A stretch of 64,000 bases of DNA from Parus major (Eukaryota > Chordata > Aves > Passeriformes > Paridae). Below, in pieces: positions 48,161 through 60,600 of this stretch (positions are counted from its first letter, which is position 1; every line of letters begins with the position of its first letter). The notes under the pieces are model-generated. The model searched no databases and had not been told where the DNA came from. It worked only from the letters and a program-made list of their open reading frames with translations. Made by a program: the position numbers and the translations under genes. Where the stretch lies: positions 1,102,159 through 1,166,158 of the forward strand of contig NC_031779.1 in NCBI RefSeq assembly GCF_001522545.3, written 5' to 3'.

Positions 48161-50782
48161 AGGGTGAAAAGAAGAGGGAACCATGCCAAGGGCCGGGTCC
48201 CAGGTTCCATCCTGGCCAAACTAAGCAGGGCTGGGCTGTGTCTGCCATGGGCTCAGGCTTCACATTGGCCTGGTTTTGAGAGTAAAAGCAAAGAGCTGGG
48301 GCTGAGCCTGGGCAGCCCGAGCAGCAGGCTGGGTTTTTGAGGGCAGCTCTGAGCTGAGCTTTGTCTCTGCTCTAAACCCCAGGTTTTCTGCAGGCCCATC
48401 TGGTAAATATTTAAACACAGGAGTAGCGGGCCCGGCAAGTCTGCGTGAGGATTTGCAGGCAGGGAGGGGAGCAGAGTGGGTGTGAGCTGCATGTCTCCCT
48501 CTCACGTGTCTGCACCCGTATCTGCAGTCTCCCAGTGCCTTCCAGAGAGATTTTAATCCAGAGAGCTCTGACAGCCTTTCAGGCATCAATCACCCGGCGC
48601 TGCAACACCCCTGCAAGGTCAGGCAGTGTGATCAGCCTCCCCTCGGAGCAGCGTTTTGTGCCTCAGCGAGAAGGGATGGGCAGAGGGAGAGCAGCTCTGG
48701 AGTGTGTACGAGATTTCCTGCAATCACAGCTTTCCAGATTCCTAGAGCCAGGGATGGGATCCAGGTCTCCCAGAGCCCTGCTCCCTGCCCTGACCACTGA
48801 AAACACTTCCTCTCCACAGAAACCTCACCGTGAAACCACCCACCGGAGCAGGGCTTTGGAGTTTGGCAGGCAGAGCACGGGCTCGGCTCTCCCCAGTCCG
48901 CAGGCGCATTTTTGGGGTTGTGTGTTTACTGAAATCTTGGCTTTGCTGGTCTGCAGAGAATAAAAGTTGATTGTTGAGCAGCCAGGGCTCGGCGTCGCCC
49001 TGCCTGTACGTGTAAATAGCCTGCCCAGCCAGGCCAGGCCAGGGGGGATGTCTGGGGGGCCACAGCCTGCTCGTGTGAGGAGCCTTGTCTCTGCTCTGTG
49101 CTAAACACGTCTCTGGTTACCTGCTCTCACTGGAGCTTTTCTGGCTCCTCCAATCCTTTCCTTGGCTGCTCTGGCTGCAGGGCCTTGTGATAGCCGGCTG
49201 GATTTATTTATTTAATAATAAAACTTAAAGAGCGGGTTGTTTTCCAGGCAGTGGCTGTCTCTGTGGAGCCAGGTCATGATGGGGTTAGTGTGGAGGGAAG
49301 CAGGGCTGCTTGGGGAGCTTGAGATCTGCCCATCCCACTATTCCTTCTGCCCCATAGCCTTCTCCAGTAACCCCTTCTTCCTGCACTGGCAGGAAAGTTA
49401 TGGTGCTGTGCAGGCTGTCCAGACCTTGCGCTTCCATCTCTTTCAGGATGTGGCAGTAAAAGAGGGAGTTCACAGCCCAAGGCTACAAACAGGACAATAT
49501 GATTGTAAAGAGAAGATGATGGAACACAAAGAGTGGGCCTTCCTTCGGTTATTTCTCCTGTGCAGATCCCTGCAGTTGTCACAGCATGTGTCTCCTGTCC
49601 CTCACCCTCTTCTAGAAGGGACAGTGACATCCTCCCCATAGGGCTGGCTAGCAGTGCTGTCTTTATTCTCGTGGCTGGGAAGCAACTGAACTCTTCTGGA
49701 GGATGGATTAGTCAGGGGTTTCATCACCTTGCTTCCTCCCCTTGGGATTTACAGCTGGATGAGGAAACCCACCTCCATCACTCTCTGACCTGGGCTGGGC
49801 AGTGTTCAGGTGCATCTTAAAGACTCCACATTCCAAGAGGAAGGAATCTGTCACAGCACAGCTCTGTGCCTTGTGGCATCGGGTGGGGGGGTTTTCCCTG
49901 AAGGTTTGGCTTTGGGAATAAATCTGTACCTCCACACTCTGCCCATAAAACTGGTAACACTGAGATTGCTTTACACATCAGCAACAGAATGGAGACAGCA
50001 GAGGCAATCAGGACCTAAAATAATTATGTTTATCATCTATAATCATCACACGGAGTCTAACAGCACATTAGCACTTCCAGCAGGCAGTTTTCAGGAGCAG
50101 GGAATGCAGGCAGTGTTTTGGAGGATGCACTGATTATTTTAAAGGACACCAGCCCCTACTGAACATGCCATGGGAGATTCTCTGAGCTGCCAGCACACCC
50201 CTTTACTGCATGTGTGGAGAACAGGAGCAGGGCCTCTGCTGAACCATGTCTGTGAGGTGTTACTGGGTGTTGTTTCCAGAGTCAGGCTGTGGAAACAACA
50301 ACTCAGCCTCTTTCTGACTGATCCCACGGATTTGGAAGGTGTAATCTGGGAGAGCCTATAGCTGCTTGAACCCCTCTCCATGGAAGGGACTATTCCAAGG
50401 GAAGTCTGTCATGTTTCCCCTTGTGATGCTGCCTCTGCTCCTTCCTATTTTCCTGCCAGTCCTGGAATACATAGCCCTGAACACAGAGCTCAGGGCTGAG
50501 CTCCCTGGTGGCAGAACTACCCTCCCCTGTGCTACTGCCACAGTCCTGGGGGTGTGGGGCTACAAATCCAGGTGATCTCAGTTCAGAAGAGGTCCCTGAA
50601 AACGTCAGCAAGCAACAAAACCCAGCATCCTCCAACCCACCTCCTGCAGCATGGTCCTCTCTCTCCTTGTGCTGCACTGTTAGGGGAGGGCCAAGCTTTG
50701 CAGCAAGGGAGAAGAGGCCAGAGGAGGAATGCAGTCAGTCACTGCATTCAGCCTTTTGGTGGAAGGACTTAGTAACAGTCTG
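48161..50782. other. Intergenic, no gene recognised
   Basis: Unique sequence. The 48445-48963 plus frame (172 codons) has no recognisable domain. A weak AT-rich regulatory candidate lies at 49960-50080. Confidence 0.5.
49960..50080. promoter_or_regulatory. Candidate conserved non-coding block (weak)
   Basis: Includes AAAATAATTATGTTTATCA near 50016 and TATAATCATCACACGG near 50038, followed by CATTAGCACTT. It is short and AT-rich with no repeat signature. Confidence 0.25.
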
Positions 50783-50910
50783 CTTGGAAGGAAAGTCCTT
50801 GGAGCCAGATTTGTATGTGGAATTAGTTGGAATTTTATCAAAAGCCCACATCTGAGATGCTGCACATTTATTTACTGTGATGTTCCTGGTGATAAAAGGG
50901 CTTTATAACC
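50783..50910 (-). repeat. Unidentified dispersed repeat, minus-strand copy
   Basis: One arm of an inverted pair with 51833-51980. Its segment 50849-50879 is the exact reverse complement of 51860-51890 over 31 bp, and the similarity continues to both sides with substitutions and an indel. The shared part includes AATAAA when read in the orientation of the other copy. I do not recognise the family; it is not the CR1 3' UTR. Confidence 0.75.
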
Positions 50911-51000
50911 CCTTGGTTTCCATGATGATCCCCAGGTGAAGGTGTAAAATCCATCCTTACAGGATGGCAGTCCCGAGGTGTGTCTGGGTGTAAGAGAGGG

Positions 51001-51028
51001 CCAGTTCCCACCTGTCAGTGGGAACTGG
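51001..51028. repeat. Perfect 11-bp inverted repeat (hairpin)
   Basis: CCAGTTCCCAC at 51001-51011 and its exact reverse complement GTGGGAACTGG at 51018-51028 enclose a 6-nt loop. It lies about 90 bp from one copy of the unidentified repeat and may be part of that element or independent. Confidence 0.75.
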
Positions 51029-51832
51029 TGTTCCTCCTGCAGGCACCACCCCACTGCCAAGAACAGCTTTAGCAAGGCTCTTAGGAACTGCTTTCAAACC
51101 TAGAAGGGTTTCTGGAGCCAAACATTGGTCTAAATGCATTTTGACTGAAATTCAAATGCAAACCAGCCAGACTTTCACTCCAGCATTTCAGCTTTCCTGC
51201 AGCTTGTTTTTCCAGGGGCACCCTCTGGCTTCTCTGCAAGACTGTGGGAATGCTGTCAAGACAGGAGTCATTTTCCTGTGTGTAAAAGGCACCAAGTCAG
51301 GGACTGGGCCAGAAAGTCCTGTGCTGTGGGTATCTCATGCCAGGGAGCTGAGGAGGAGAGCTGAGCTCCAGGGAGTGCTCTGGGGCTGACTGGAAGAGCT
51401 TTGCTGTTCCCTGTGCAACCTGAGACTTGCCTGCGGTGTCAGGAATGTGTAGTTCCACAGTCAGAGGATAATGGGGTGGAAGGACACTCTGGGAGTCTCC
51501 AGAGCCAGCTTCAAAGAGAGGTCCAGTTGGGCATCATCCAGTCAGGTTTTGTGTGTCTTCAAGGACAGGGATTATTCTGCCTCTCTAGGCCGCTGTCCTG
51601 GATAATTGGGTTTCCCTGGAGCACAATGCTCAGTACAGAGCGTGAAATCTTTTCCAAAATCTTGGCCCTTTTCTATGCTAGTAGAGATTCTGCTTTCAAA
51701 GCAGGTTTATCACTGACTTAACACCCACCAGGCTTCCCCTGTGCTCCTAGAGCTCCTCCAGCCTCTTTGTGGGCTTTTCCAAGTGTAGAAGGGATGATGC
51801 CAGCTCCCATCCATGTGTATCCAGGGTGGTTT

Positions 51833-51980
51833 GGAAAGGCACTTTATAACTTGGAACAGCACAGTAAATAAATGTGCAGCATCTCAGATGTTTTGCTGAG
51901 GAGATGAAGTGTCGCAGGCTTCTGAAGGGATTCCAGCTAATTCCACACACAAATCTGTCTCCAAGACATTTCTTTCCCTG
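51833..51980 (+). repeat. Unidentified dispersed repeat, plus-strand copy
   Basis: Second arm of the inverted pair. Landmarks in order: ACTTTATAAC at 51841, the 31-bp shared core at 51860-51890, then CCAGCTAATTCCACACACAA and TCTCCAAGACATTTC. Relative to the other copy it has an extra stretch of about 20 bp just after the core. Translating the two copies on the appropriate strands gives similar short peptides only because the DNA is similar. Confidence 0.75.
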
Positions 51981-53739
51981 CAGTCCTCAGAGGACTTGGG
52001 GCCAGCCCAGACCATTGCATGCCCTGGCCCAGCTCAAGCAGTCTAGGAAGGGAGTGGGACCGGTATAGTGAGGGGCCTGAATGTCCCTCCTGTGGTCCTT
52101 TGGGAAGAAACGGATCAGAAAAGGAAGATACTGAACTGAAACTGAAAAGAGAAAAGCAAACTGAAAGAGGAGGATACTGATGGCTGCAGCTGGGGGAGCT
52201 CCTGTGGTAGATCCTCAGCATGAGAGCTGCAAGACCAAGCCTTGTGGTGTGGAATTGCACCAGGGAAAAGGAGGAGGCTTGTCCCGGAGAGCTCCTGCCG
52301 AAGTGTGAGACTGGTGGAGGTGAACAGAGGAGCAGTGAAGGGATCCTGACTGTGATCCTGGTGCTGTGCTGGCAAACTTGCTGTTGAGTCACAGCAAAAG
52401 GAGGTTTTGAAGACAAGTGAGGAGCTCTCTGGGTGTTTTTCCCTGCTGGAAGCATGAATAAAGAAAAGCACGATAGTGCTTCTTTGGAAATCTGGTGGGT
52501 GGCCGGGTGCTATGAGCTGATAGAAGGTGGGGGCTCATTCCTTCATAATGAATGAAAGATGACAGATGGGGAGAGGCAAGGAAAGGCCTTCAGCACTGGT
52601 ATAATTAACTTACTCCTGAGAACACTGGGATGAGCTTCCTTTACCTAATATGATAGAGAAAAGAGAGGATGTTTGACTGAGGGTAAGGAGATAATGGGAA
52701 CTGTAGAGGTGAATGTGCTTGTCCCTCTGTTCCTGAGACACTTGAAGCAAAGCCTCTGTGCCAGCTTCAGGAGCAGATGTAGAGGATGGATTCCCTGGTC
52801 TTGGGGGGGGGTGGGCTGCACCTCCTGGGGTGCTTCTCCAAGCTTAATCCACAGCCCTGAGCCCTTGGCGTGGAGGAGGAGGTGAGGAGCCAAGCCCCCT
52901 TTGCAGCAATAATGACTTCACACCCTGACTTTTTCCCCACGAGCCTTTTCTCTTGCACACTAACGAGTCTGAGCCTACTTCATTGTGCCTCGGTAATTGT
53001 GCTTTTAATTATGCTGTGTGTCTACCACCATCTGTTGTGCTCTTTTCAGAATCTGTTTCAGCTCTGATATCCCCTTTTGAGATGAAGGGACCACAAGTGC
53101 CCGCAGTACCCAAGGTGTGGATGAATCATAGATTTTTCTGTTCTGTTCTTTGCTTTCCAAATGATTCATTCCACTTGATCTGTTTCTCGATGGTTGCCGA
53201 GCCTTGAGCTGACATTTTCATGGAACTGACAGCTTTATGTGGAAAAATGAAGGCCAATGGAGAGGAGTGAGAAAGGTGTCTGTTGGAAAGAAAAATCCTG
53301 ATCTTTTCAAGATGAGTTTATTTGAACAAGGGCTATCAGAGGACTGTGAAAGGAGAGGTTACATCAGCTCCCAGTGGATGTCACCCAGGAGAGGCCAGTG
53401 TGAAGTTGCTGATATTGGGATGATGCTGTGACTTGGGGATCAACAGATAAGAGCAGCATGGCACACGTCCCCCCTGAAGCAGGGCTGCAAGGGACAGGGA
53501 GATAGATCAAGCCAGGAGAGGGAGCTGGAAAGGCTCCAATAAACGAGAAGCAAAACAAGGTTAATGAGCCAGAGAGCTTGTTAGGAAGGGAGGACAAGTG
53601 CAAGTTTGGGCAGAGTATGCCCAGCAGCATGTGAACATGCAGGGGTTGCAGCGAGGTGGGGTGCTCAGCGAGAGCAGAAGCATCCCAGGCCACCCCTCAC
53701 AGTTCACTTGCATAGAGAGGGAACAGCTGGAGATGTGGC
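51981..53739. other. Intergenic, no gene recognised
   Basis: Unique sequence; the minus frame at 51937-52455 (172 codons) has no recognisable domain. An AT-rich candidate regulatory block at 52900-53215 is listed separately. Confidence 0.5.
52900..53215. promoter_or_regulatory. Candidate conserved non-coding block with E-box and TAAT motifs
   Basis: Includes GGTAATTGTGCTTTTAATTA near 52992, the E-box ACCATCTGTTG near 53027, GATGAATCATAG near 53120 and AAATGATTCATTCC near 53159. No repeat signature; flanked by GC-richer sequence. Motif-based call only. Confidence 0.38.
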
Positions 53740-53902
53740 AGGGTTAGTAGGGAAATCAGGAAAAGGTTCTTCCCCCAGAGGGTGCTGGGGCACTGAACAG
53801 GCTCTGCAGGAAATGGTCACAGCCCCAAGGCTGCTACAGCTCCAGAGGCATTTGTAAAACCTGTGGGTCCCTTCCAACTCGGGATGCTCCATGATTCCCT
53901 GA
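53740..53902 (+). mobile_element. CR1 LINE 3' fragment, plus strand
   Basis: Shows AAAAGGTTCTTCCCCCAGAG, GGGGCACTGAACAGGCTC, GGTCACAGCCCCAAGGCTG and GGTCCCTTCCAACTCGGG, ending in CCATGATTCCCTGA. The order matches a CR1 3' end, with an internal deletion relative to longer copies. Confidence 0.85.
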
Positions 53903-55009
53903 AGTTAAGCTTGTGGATCAGATGGTCCTGCTCACCCAGCTCAAGAGGGAAGATGGAAGGAGAGAGCAGGGAAGAAAACCTAGCAATTGGTGGCTGAGAA
54001 GAACGGGCTTAATGCAGTGTAGGATAAATGAGGCTGAATCCAAGGGCTGGGGTCTTGCAGGAACAGTGGCTACAGGAGGGCCAGGAGGTGATAACCTGCA
54101 GTGACCTGTTCTTGTTTCCAGGATAAGGGAATGAAACTGTCATTTGGGGAACTGTTGATGTGCTTCTGGTACCTTTTGGCTGAGTAAGGAGGATCTCTTC
54201 CCTTCATAGGTCCTCTCTATCCTGTCTGCCCCTGCTCTGGCTCCTTCCTCCTGGTGTGCAGGGCTGTTCTGCCCCATCCCACTGCTGATACTGTGCTATG
54301 TCTGGCTCTGAGCACCTTGTTCTCAATAGGGTGACCTCTTTTTCTGTGCTCCTTGCCCTCTAGAGCTCTGCCACTGGTTGGGCCCACAAACCCAGCCCAG
54401 ACACCCAACAGTGTGGCTTTGTCTCACTGCTGTGCACATTCTGTGCATATGCAGTGTGCTGCAGCTGGCTCTGGTTGGATCTCTGGGTTGGATGGGGCAG
54501 GCTGGGTATCATACATGGTGCCAGACCCCCAGTAGCCTTAGAAAAGTCTTATTCCATCCCAGGCCAGCGAGAACATCCTTTGACCTCTGGCAGCTGCTCC
54601 TCGCCTTGTCTTCTGAGCATCTCTTAAAAATACTTTGGGCTGCCTGGATATGATTTCCTGATGCCCTTTCTGCTCTTCCTCTTTTCCTTGGGCCTGACAC
54701 CTTGGTGCTTCAATCTCACCCATGGTCATAGGAGAGGACAAGAACCACCTGAGCCTTGGTTTGCTGTCCCTGTTCCAGCTCCTGGACACCTTTCACCTCC
54801 AGCTTCCTACTGTGGGAAAGGATTGTGGGGTCCTTCTGCACTTGCAGGGCTCTTATGCAGGGAGGATGGAGAACGTAAATAGCTCACAAATCAGCTCAGG
54901 GGCTCTTTCTCTGTCATTCCTGCATTCCACAGGCAGGTTCCTTCCCAGTCTCCTCCTGCACGTGCAGGGTGAGGAGCCAAGCATCAGTCACAGGACAGGA
55001 CTGTAAATG

Positions 55010-55215
55010 AGCTTCCTTCAGAAACCAGTTCTATTTAGCTCAAGGCCATAATGGGAAAACCTCTGTGTTTCCATTAAATCCGCTTTGTATCAATCCACGG
55101 AGCTGGGCTTGGGCGAGAGGTGCCGGGATCCCAACAGGCCACTAATTAATTACCTATCCCACACTCTTTATTGGCAAGGCAGGGCCCTTCCGATGGTTAA
55201 TTAGGGTGGGAGCCA
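55010..55215. promoter_or_regulatory. Candidate conserved non-coding block
   Basis: Contains CCATAATGGGAAAAC near 55046, CACTAATTAATTACC near 55140 and GGTTAATTAGGGTGG near 55195, with no repeat signature. A CpG-bearing segment (GGGCGAGAGGTGCCGGG) lies between them. Regulatory identity is inferred. Confidence 0.4.
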
Positions 55216-57399
55216 AGGATAGGCTCTGTCTCGGTGGTGATCCACATTCCCTCTGGCTTCCTTCCTCCCAGACGTGTCCTGGCATTGCGAGGGGAAGCCA
55301 AGGCTGAACATATGGCTCATTGTGGGGCTCAGACCTTCCCGGAGCACAGCACAGCCCAGCGGCTGGAATTCCCTTCAAGTGCCACTCCAGACCTACCTGA
55401 TGCCATGGAAATCCTCTGTGACATTCCTGGGAAAACAAACCCTTGGCCCAAGTGCCAGCAGTTGTTATTTCCTCATGTTCTTCCTTCCTGTGCACCCTGG
55501 ACAGCTGAGAGACTCGGGATGGTGCAGCAGGTGTGACTTCAGAGGTGATGAACAGCAGCACAGCTCCATGGGTGTCCCTGCGTGGCTCTGGGGATCCCAG
55601 GAGCTGCAAGACTGTGGGTTAGGATACCTGACGAGCCCTACACAACTCTGCTGGGATCTCCCCTGTCCTCAAACACGTTTGGGGTGAGTTGTGGTAGTTC
55701 AGAAGCTGTTCTGGGAGTGAAATCCATGGCTGGCTGGTCTGAGAGAGACCTTGGAGAAGTGAAATGTAAATGCTCACAGTGGCTTGCCAAGATCTGAGCG
55801 GGAAAAACCTTCCTTGGAAGAGGATTTCCCATGTCATCCCAAGGAGTCCCAGCTGCTGAGTATGCTTTGCTGTCATGGCCTTGTGTCATGGGATTTGCTT
55901 TTCCCAAGACCTTGAAACCCATTCACCCCATGGAGTTTGATGCAGCCTATTTCCAGAAATGCAGCTGTTTTCTCCTTCTCTGGAATCAGAGGACATTTCT
56001 ACTTTCTTTCATTGTGCTTTGCAGTGACCTATTTATTTAACTTTGCTTTGCAGCTTCTTCCTACAGCACTTGCCAAAGAGCTCATCAAAGCCTCCCATCA
56101 CCAGCACTGGGGGAGCTGGATTATTAATCTCTTTCTGCTCAAGGTTAGAGGAGATGTTTTCTTCTCTCATGGACAACTCTTCCAGACAAATCTTTGGCCT
56201 TTCCACTCGGGATCACCCACAGGCAGCTGGGAGAGTGTTGGAGTGATGCTCATTCTTCACATCAGGTTCCTCCAGGCTTCACTGGAATATCACACATTTA
56301 ATTCTTGGCATAACTTGATCCGTTTGGTCTCGGGATGATTGGAGGAGTGTCTGGTTTCCCTCTTTCCTTGATAAAAGGAGGTTCATAATTAGCCATATTC
56401 CTCTTGTTTTAGGGAGACTGGTGCCAAAGGCTAATGCAGGCAAAATCCTCTCACCTCTGGCTGTGATTTCCCATATCTGTGACGTTCAGGAGCCGTGGCA
56501 GTGCATGGAGCAGAGGGGGACGTGAGAGGTGGATCAAGCCCATGTCCTGCACTGGGATTTCACAGGTGTGTGTCTGTGCTGTGTGCAGGAACAGCTGCTC
56601 GGGGCTGCCTCTGCCCACAGCGCTGCTCCACAGGAATGCAGCATCTGGGAAGGAGTGTCCAGCCAGCTCCTGGCACTGCCTCCCTTCCCTGGGGGGGTTT
56701 TATGGGGGTAACGTGGTGCAGAGCTGCCCATGGGATCAGGACCAGCAGGGAGTCCCCTGGTGGACTCCAAAGCCCCTTGGCCATTCAGTGACCCCACTCC
56801 AGGAGATTATTTGGAGTAATGTCAAAGGACAGGGAAGTAGGAAGAGAGCAGGAGACAATGGGAGGGTGTTGGAAGTTGTGGTCAAAGTCAAGGGAGCTGG
56901 ATCTGACTGGTGCTGGATCCAGGATATGAGCAGGACAGAGGTGGTTTAGAGTCACCCCATCCCTTCCTCATTTGAGCAGCTCTGCCACTGCCAGCAGCAC
57001 CACCATGCCAGCAGCTGTCCCCTGCCCAGGACTGCTGCACTGTGCAGTCCTTGGGCTGGAGAGCAGCACCCAGCTCCCCCCGTGCCACCCTGCACCTGTG
57101 GACTGCCCAGATCCATCATCCTGCGGCTGCTGGTACCCAGCACACGCCTCTGCTCCTGGGCAGCAGCTGCCAAATCCATTTGCTCAGCAGGTGTGTTCCT
57201 GCATTCACTGCGAGAGTGAGGCTTTTTCGAAGAGAGGAGGGAGAGAACAGAGGAAAAACTGGAGGGAGGGCACAAGGAAATAGAAGGAAGTAGAAGAGAG
57301 AGGGAAAAAGCAGCAAATGACTGGAAGAATTAGAGATGGAGTGTGGAAAGGACTGCCTATCCCCTGTTGCTTTGAGCACTCAGCAGATCCTGTGGTGTG

Positions 57400-57680
57400 T
57401 CTGCTTTATTACTGACAGAGTTCTCCCTTCTGTCAGCTTGTTTCCTAATTGCTGGTCTTGTAAACTGCTTGATTTATGGCTCTGTTCATCAGTTCTGGCC
57501 CTCGGGTATAACATGCTTTTCCTTCCAGGCTGGGAAGTGAATAACGAATTAACAGCCTGCCTTAGGTTCAATGAGAAGCTGAGCATTCAGGGATCTTTAT
57601 TGGGCTGCACGTGCCAAATAGAGGCTTCATTTTTACTCCTCGTTTGTGGAGGGTACTCAGCGAGTCCTTCCCGTTGGCAT
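57400..57680. promoter_or_regulatory. Candidate conserved non-coding block (weak)
   Basis: Unique sequence with CCTAATTGCTGG near 57445, GATTTATGGC near 57470, GAATAACGAATTAACAGCC near 57539 and TTTATTGGGCTGC near 57596. No repeat signature. The plus frame 57336-57887 crosses it but has no recognisable domain. Confidence 0.28.
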
Positions 57681-60600
57681 TGTGGCTGCTTGGTGCCTTT
57701 GAAGTGTCCCACAAGAGAAGCCATCAAGGAATGGTTTTGCTGCTGGTTTGCACGAAGAGCTCAATCTGCTTCCTCTCAGCTTGCTGTGGAGCTGGCATTG
57801 TGTGCTGTGAACGTTTGTCTCGCACAAACTTCCCTTCAGAACAGCCCAGGGATGAAGATGAAGTCAGAGAACAAACAGCCCTGCTGAGCTGGAGCTGTGC
57901 CTTGTGCTGTGCCAGCAGCCAGGCCCTGGCTGTCACCCCTGTGCTCACTTCAGAGAAGGGGTTTGCCCTAAACCCTGGAGTACCTACAGTCAGTGTAGTT
58001 TAAGTCTTCACTGGGTGACTCAAATAGCTCTGCTCCCACAGCTCTCCATGGCAGTCCAGTGCCTTCACACAGCTGTGATCCTCGTGGCTCCACAGTCACA
58101 CCACCATGCACCAGGTTTATGGAGCAACCAGCCCTTGGAATGATAAGCCTGGGGTGGGAGGTCCCTTGGGCTAGGGACCTGGCTGTTCTCCTTGCCCAGT
58201 TCACAGGACTGTGGTCAGGAAGTCACGTCAAGTGCCCCCAGCAGCTCTGCACCACCCAGACATGCTGTGGGGGACACAAGAGAAGGAAATGCCTGTAAAA
58301 CAACACCTTTGTGGAGGAGGAAAACGCTTGTAAAGAATGGAGGAACTGCTGTAGCACCGCAGGGCTCCTCTGTGAGCACAATGCTCCACAAGTGTGAGCT
58401 CAGGGCCTGCAGGTCTCCAGCAGATAAAGCTTAAGCTGACAGGACCCATCAGGACTTGGCAGCTCTGCCCTCCTGCCCTCAACAGCCTCTCAGGATGCTG
58501 CTGCTGCCTCTGAGCTGCTGCATGGCTGTGGCAGGTGAATCTGATGTGCCTGGAAGGGTGAGCTCAGGAAAATGGCTCTGTAGAATTCACCTCGGCATCA
58601 TGAGTGAGGGACAGCACCTGCAAAGTCAAGTGCAGCATTAATGTGAGGCTGCAGCACCTCAGGGGCTGTAAAAATTCTGTTAGAAGGAGAGTTTTAACAC
58701 AGCTGCTCAGTCCTGATCCAGCACTCACTGTGGGAGCTCAGCTGGATGGAGTGCTCTCTTCCAGGAATCCAGGGAGAGCTGCTGGTATCTGGTTTTGTTC
58801 TTGGGGCACATAGAATAATAAATAAACTGCAAGGTATGGCATTTCTTTCCTCATGGCATTAGCAGCACACAATTAGATGGTTGTGCCCATCCTGTGTGCT
58901 CTTCTCTTGCTCTGCCTTCTGCTGATGAGTCTGCAGGTGCAGACACCTGGGAAGCTTCTGAGGAGCAGGGAACAGTGTCTTGGAGCACCATGAACATCTG
59001 GTATCATCATCTCTGACTTCTCACGAGGCTCAGGAACCCGTCCAACCCCTGGGGAAAGCTGAGCCCATGTGCCCTTATGCCATATCCATCAGGATTCCAC
59101 TGTTTTTATTTAAAATCCATGATTTGTCACTCGGCTGCCTCCTTCCAACAATCCCAGCAGGCTCTTGGAGTGCAGAGCAGGAGAGGTCACGGCAATGTTC
59201 TTCGTGGGACATGAGCACCCACCCCCATGGCTGTGGTTCCTTGTGCCATGGAGTCCAGGATAGAAGATCAAATGAGCTCTTGCTTGCATTTCACACATGC
59301 TATCACCAAGAATGTTTACTACAAATCACTAAACTACTCTGAATATATACCCAAAGTCCAGGTGTTATCACTTCCTGATAAAAAACCTGCGTTTGGTTCA
59401 GCATGTGAGTGTGCTCACACCCTGCAGAACCCATGCCACACGTCCTAAAGCAGACAGCAGGCAGGATGGCTCAGGAACAGGAGAGGCAGGAGGCCCAAGG
59501 TTCTGCCTGGTCAGCCTGCCAAGGTGGAAAGGAGCAATAGTCCCGGATCTATGCTGGGGATGGGCAGAGGGGGCACCTGCACCCTTCCCCTTCTTCCACG
59601 CACAGGCTGGAGCAGTTTCCAAGCTTGAGTGCAGTTCCCCTCCTCTGTGGCTGCTGCTGTGACAGCACAGCACAGGCAGCCTCTCCTCCAGCCTGTTCCT
59701 CCTGCTCACGCTGCACAGGAGCCTGGAAATGGAATCAGAGGGAGATGCTTCTCTTTATACTCAGTATTCACATGGTGAGATCCTCCCTCCTCACCTCTGA
59801 CCTGTTCCTGCCTGGCTGCCAGCGTGGATCTGAGCAGCACAGCGTTTAATCACCTTCTGGACGATTGAGCAGGAGCCGTTCCCGAGCTCTCCCTCCCCTG
59901 CCCGTGAGCAGGAATTACCTCGGGCTGCCTGTGCCAGCGTGTGCGGTAACGACTCCATCAGCGAGCGTACTTCCCGTTGCCTGGATGCAGGTTAAAAAAA
60001 AGCCTGCTGGTAGGAAGGGGATATCTTACTGAAGCTGAAGGTGTGATAGATGAGCGTCTGTTCCGTCCCCAGAATGTGATTTTTTGAAGTTCCTGTATTG
60101 CAGCGAAAGGTTACGGCCCCTCAGCTGCCAGGGCTGCTCCTGCAGCTCGGGGAAGTGGCTCTGCTCGTGTGTGTGCTGTGTGCAGGGCAGAGTCACGCAG
60201 GGCTGTGTGAGGGCCCTGCTGACAACGCTCCTGTTGTCAGGGTCTGACCTCCGGCAGGAGCTGGCTCTGCAGAGCCCTGGCTCACCGCAGCGGCCCCGGG
60301 ACACTCCCCCAGCAGGCACCTGTGGCCATCCAGCCCTCCGGAGCTGCACGAAAGGATGGAGTTGGGGGGTTTGGGGGTGAGCCCTGGATTTGAAGCTCAG
60401 CAATGATGTTAATTCTCAGGTCACGAGCACAGCCAAGGCTGCCCTTGGCAGAAGAAGCTTCTGGACCAGCTGGGCGAGGAGGATCTTCCTGGCTCAGTGC
60501 TTTAAGAAATGTTTGGGGTTGGAGCTCTGGGGCTCATCTCACCAGGCCTGTGTCCCCCTGCACAGAGAGCAGGCTGCACACAGCATTTTGATGGCTCTTA

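Noticed and set aside
57228..57310. Purine-rich tract
   Set aside because: Simple low-complexity composition with no mirror symmetry or repeat unit I could establish.
58159..58180. 8-bp inverted repeat AGGTCCCT/AGGGACCT
   Set aside because: Perfect but short; such repeats are expected by chance in 64 kb.
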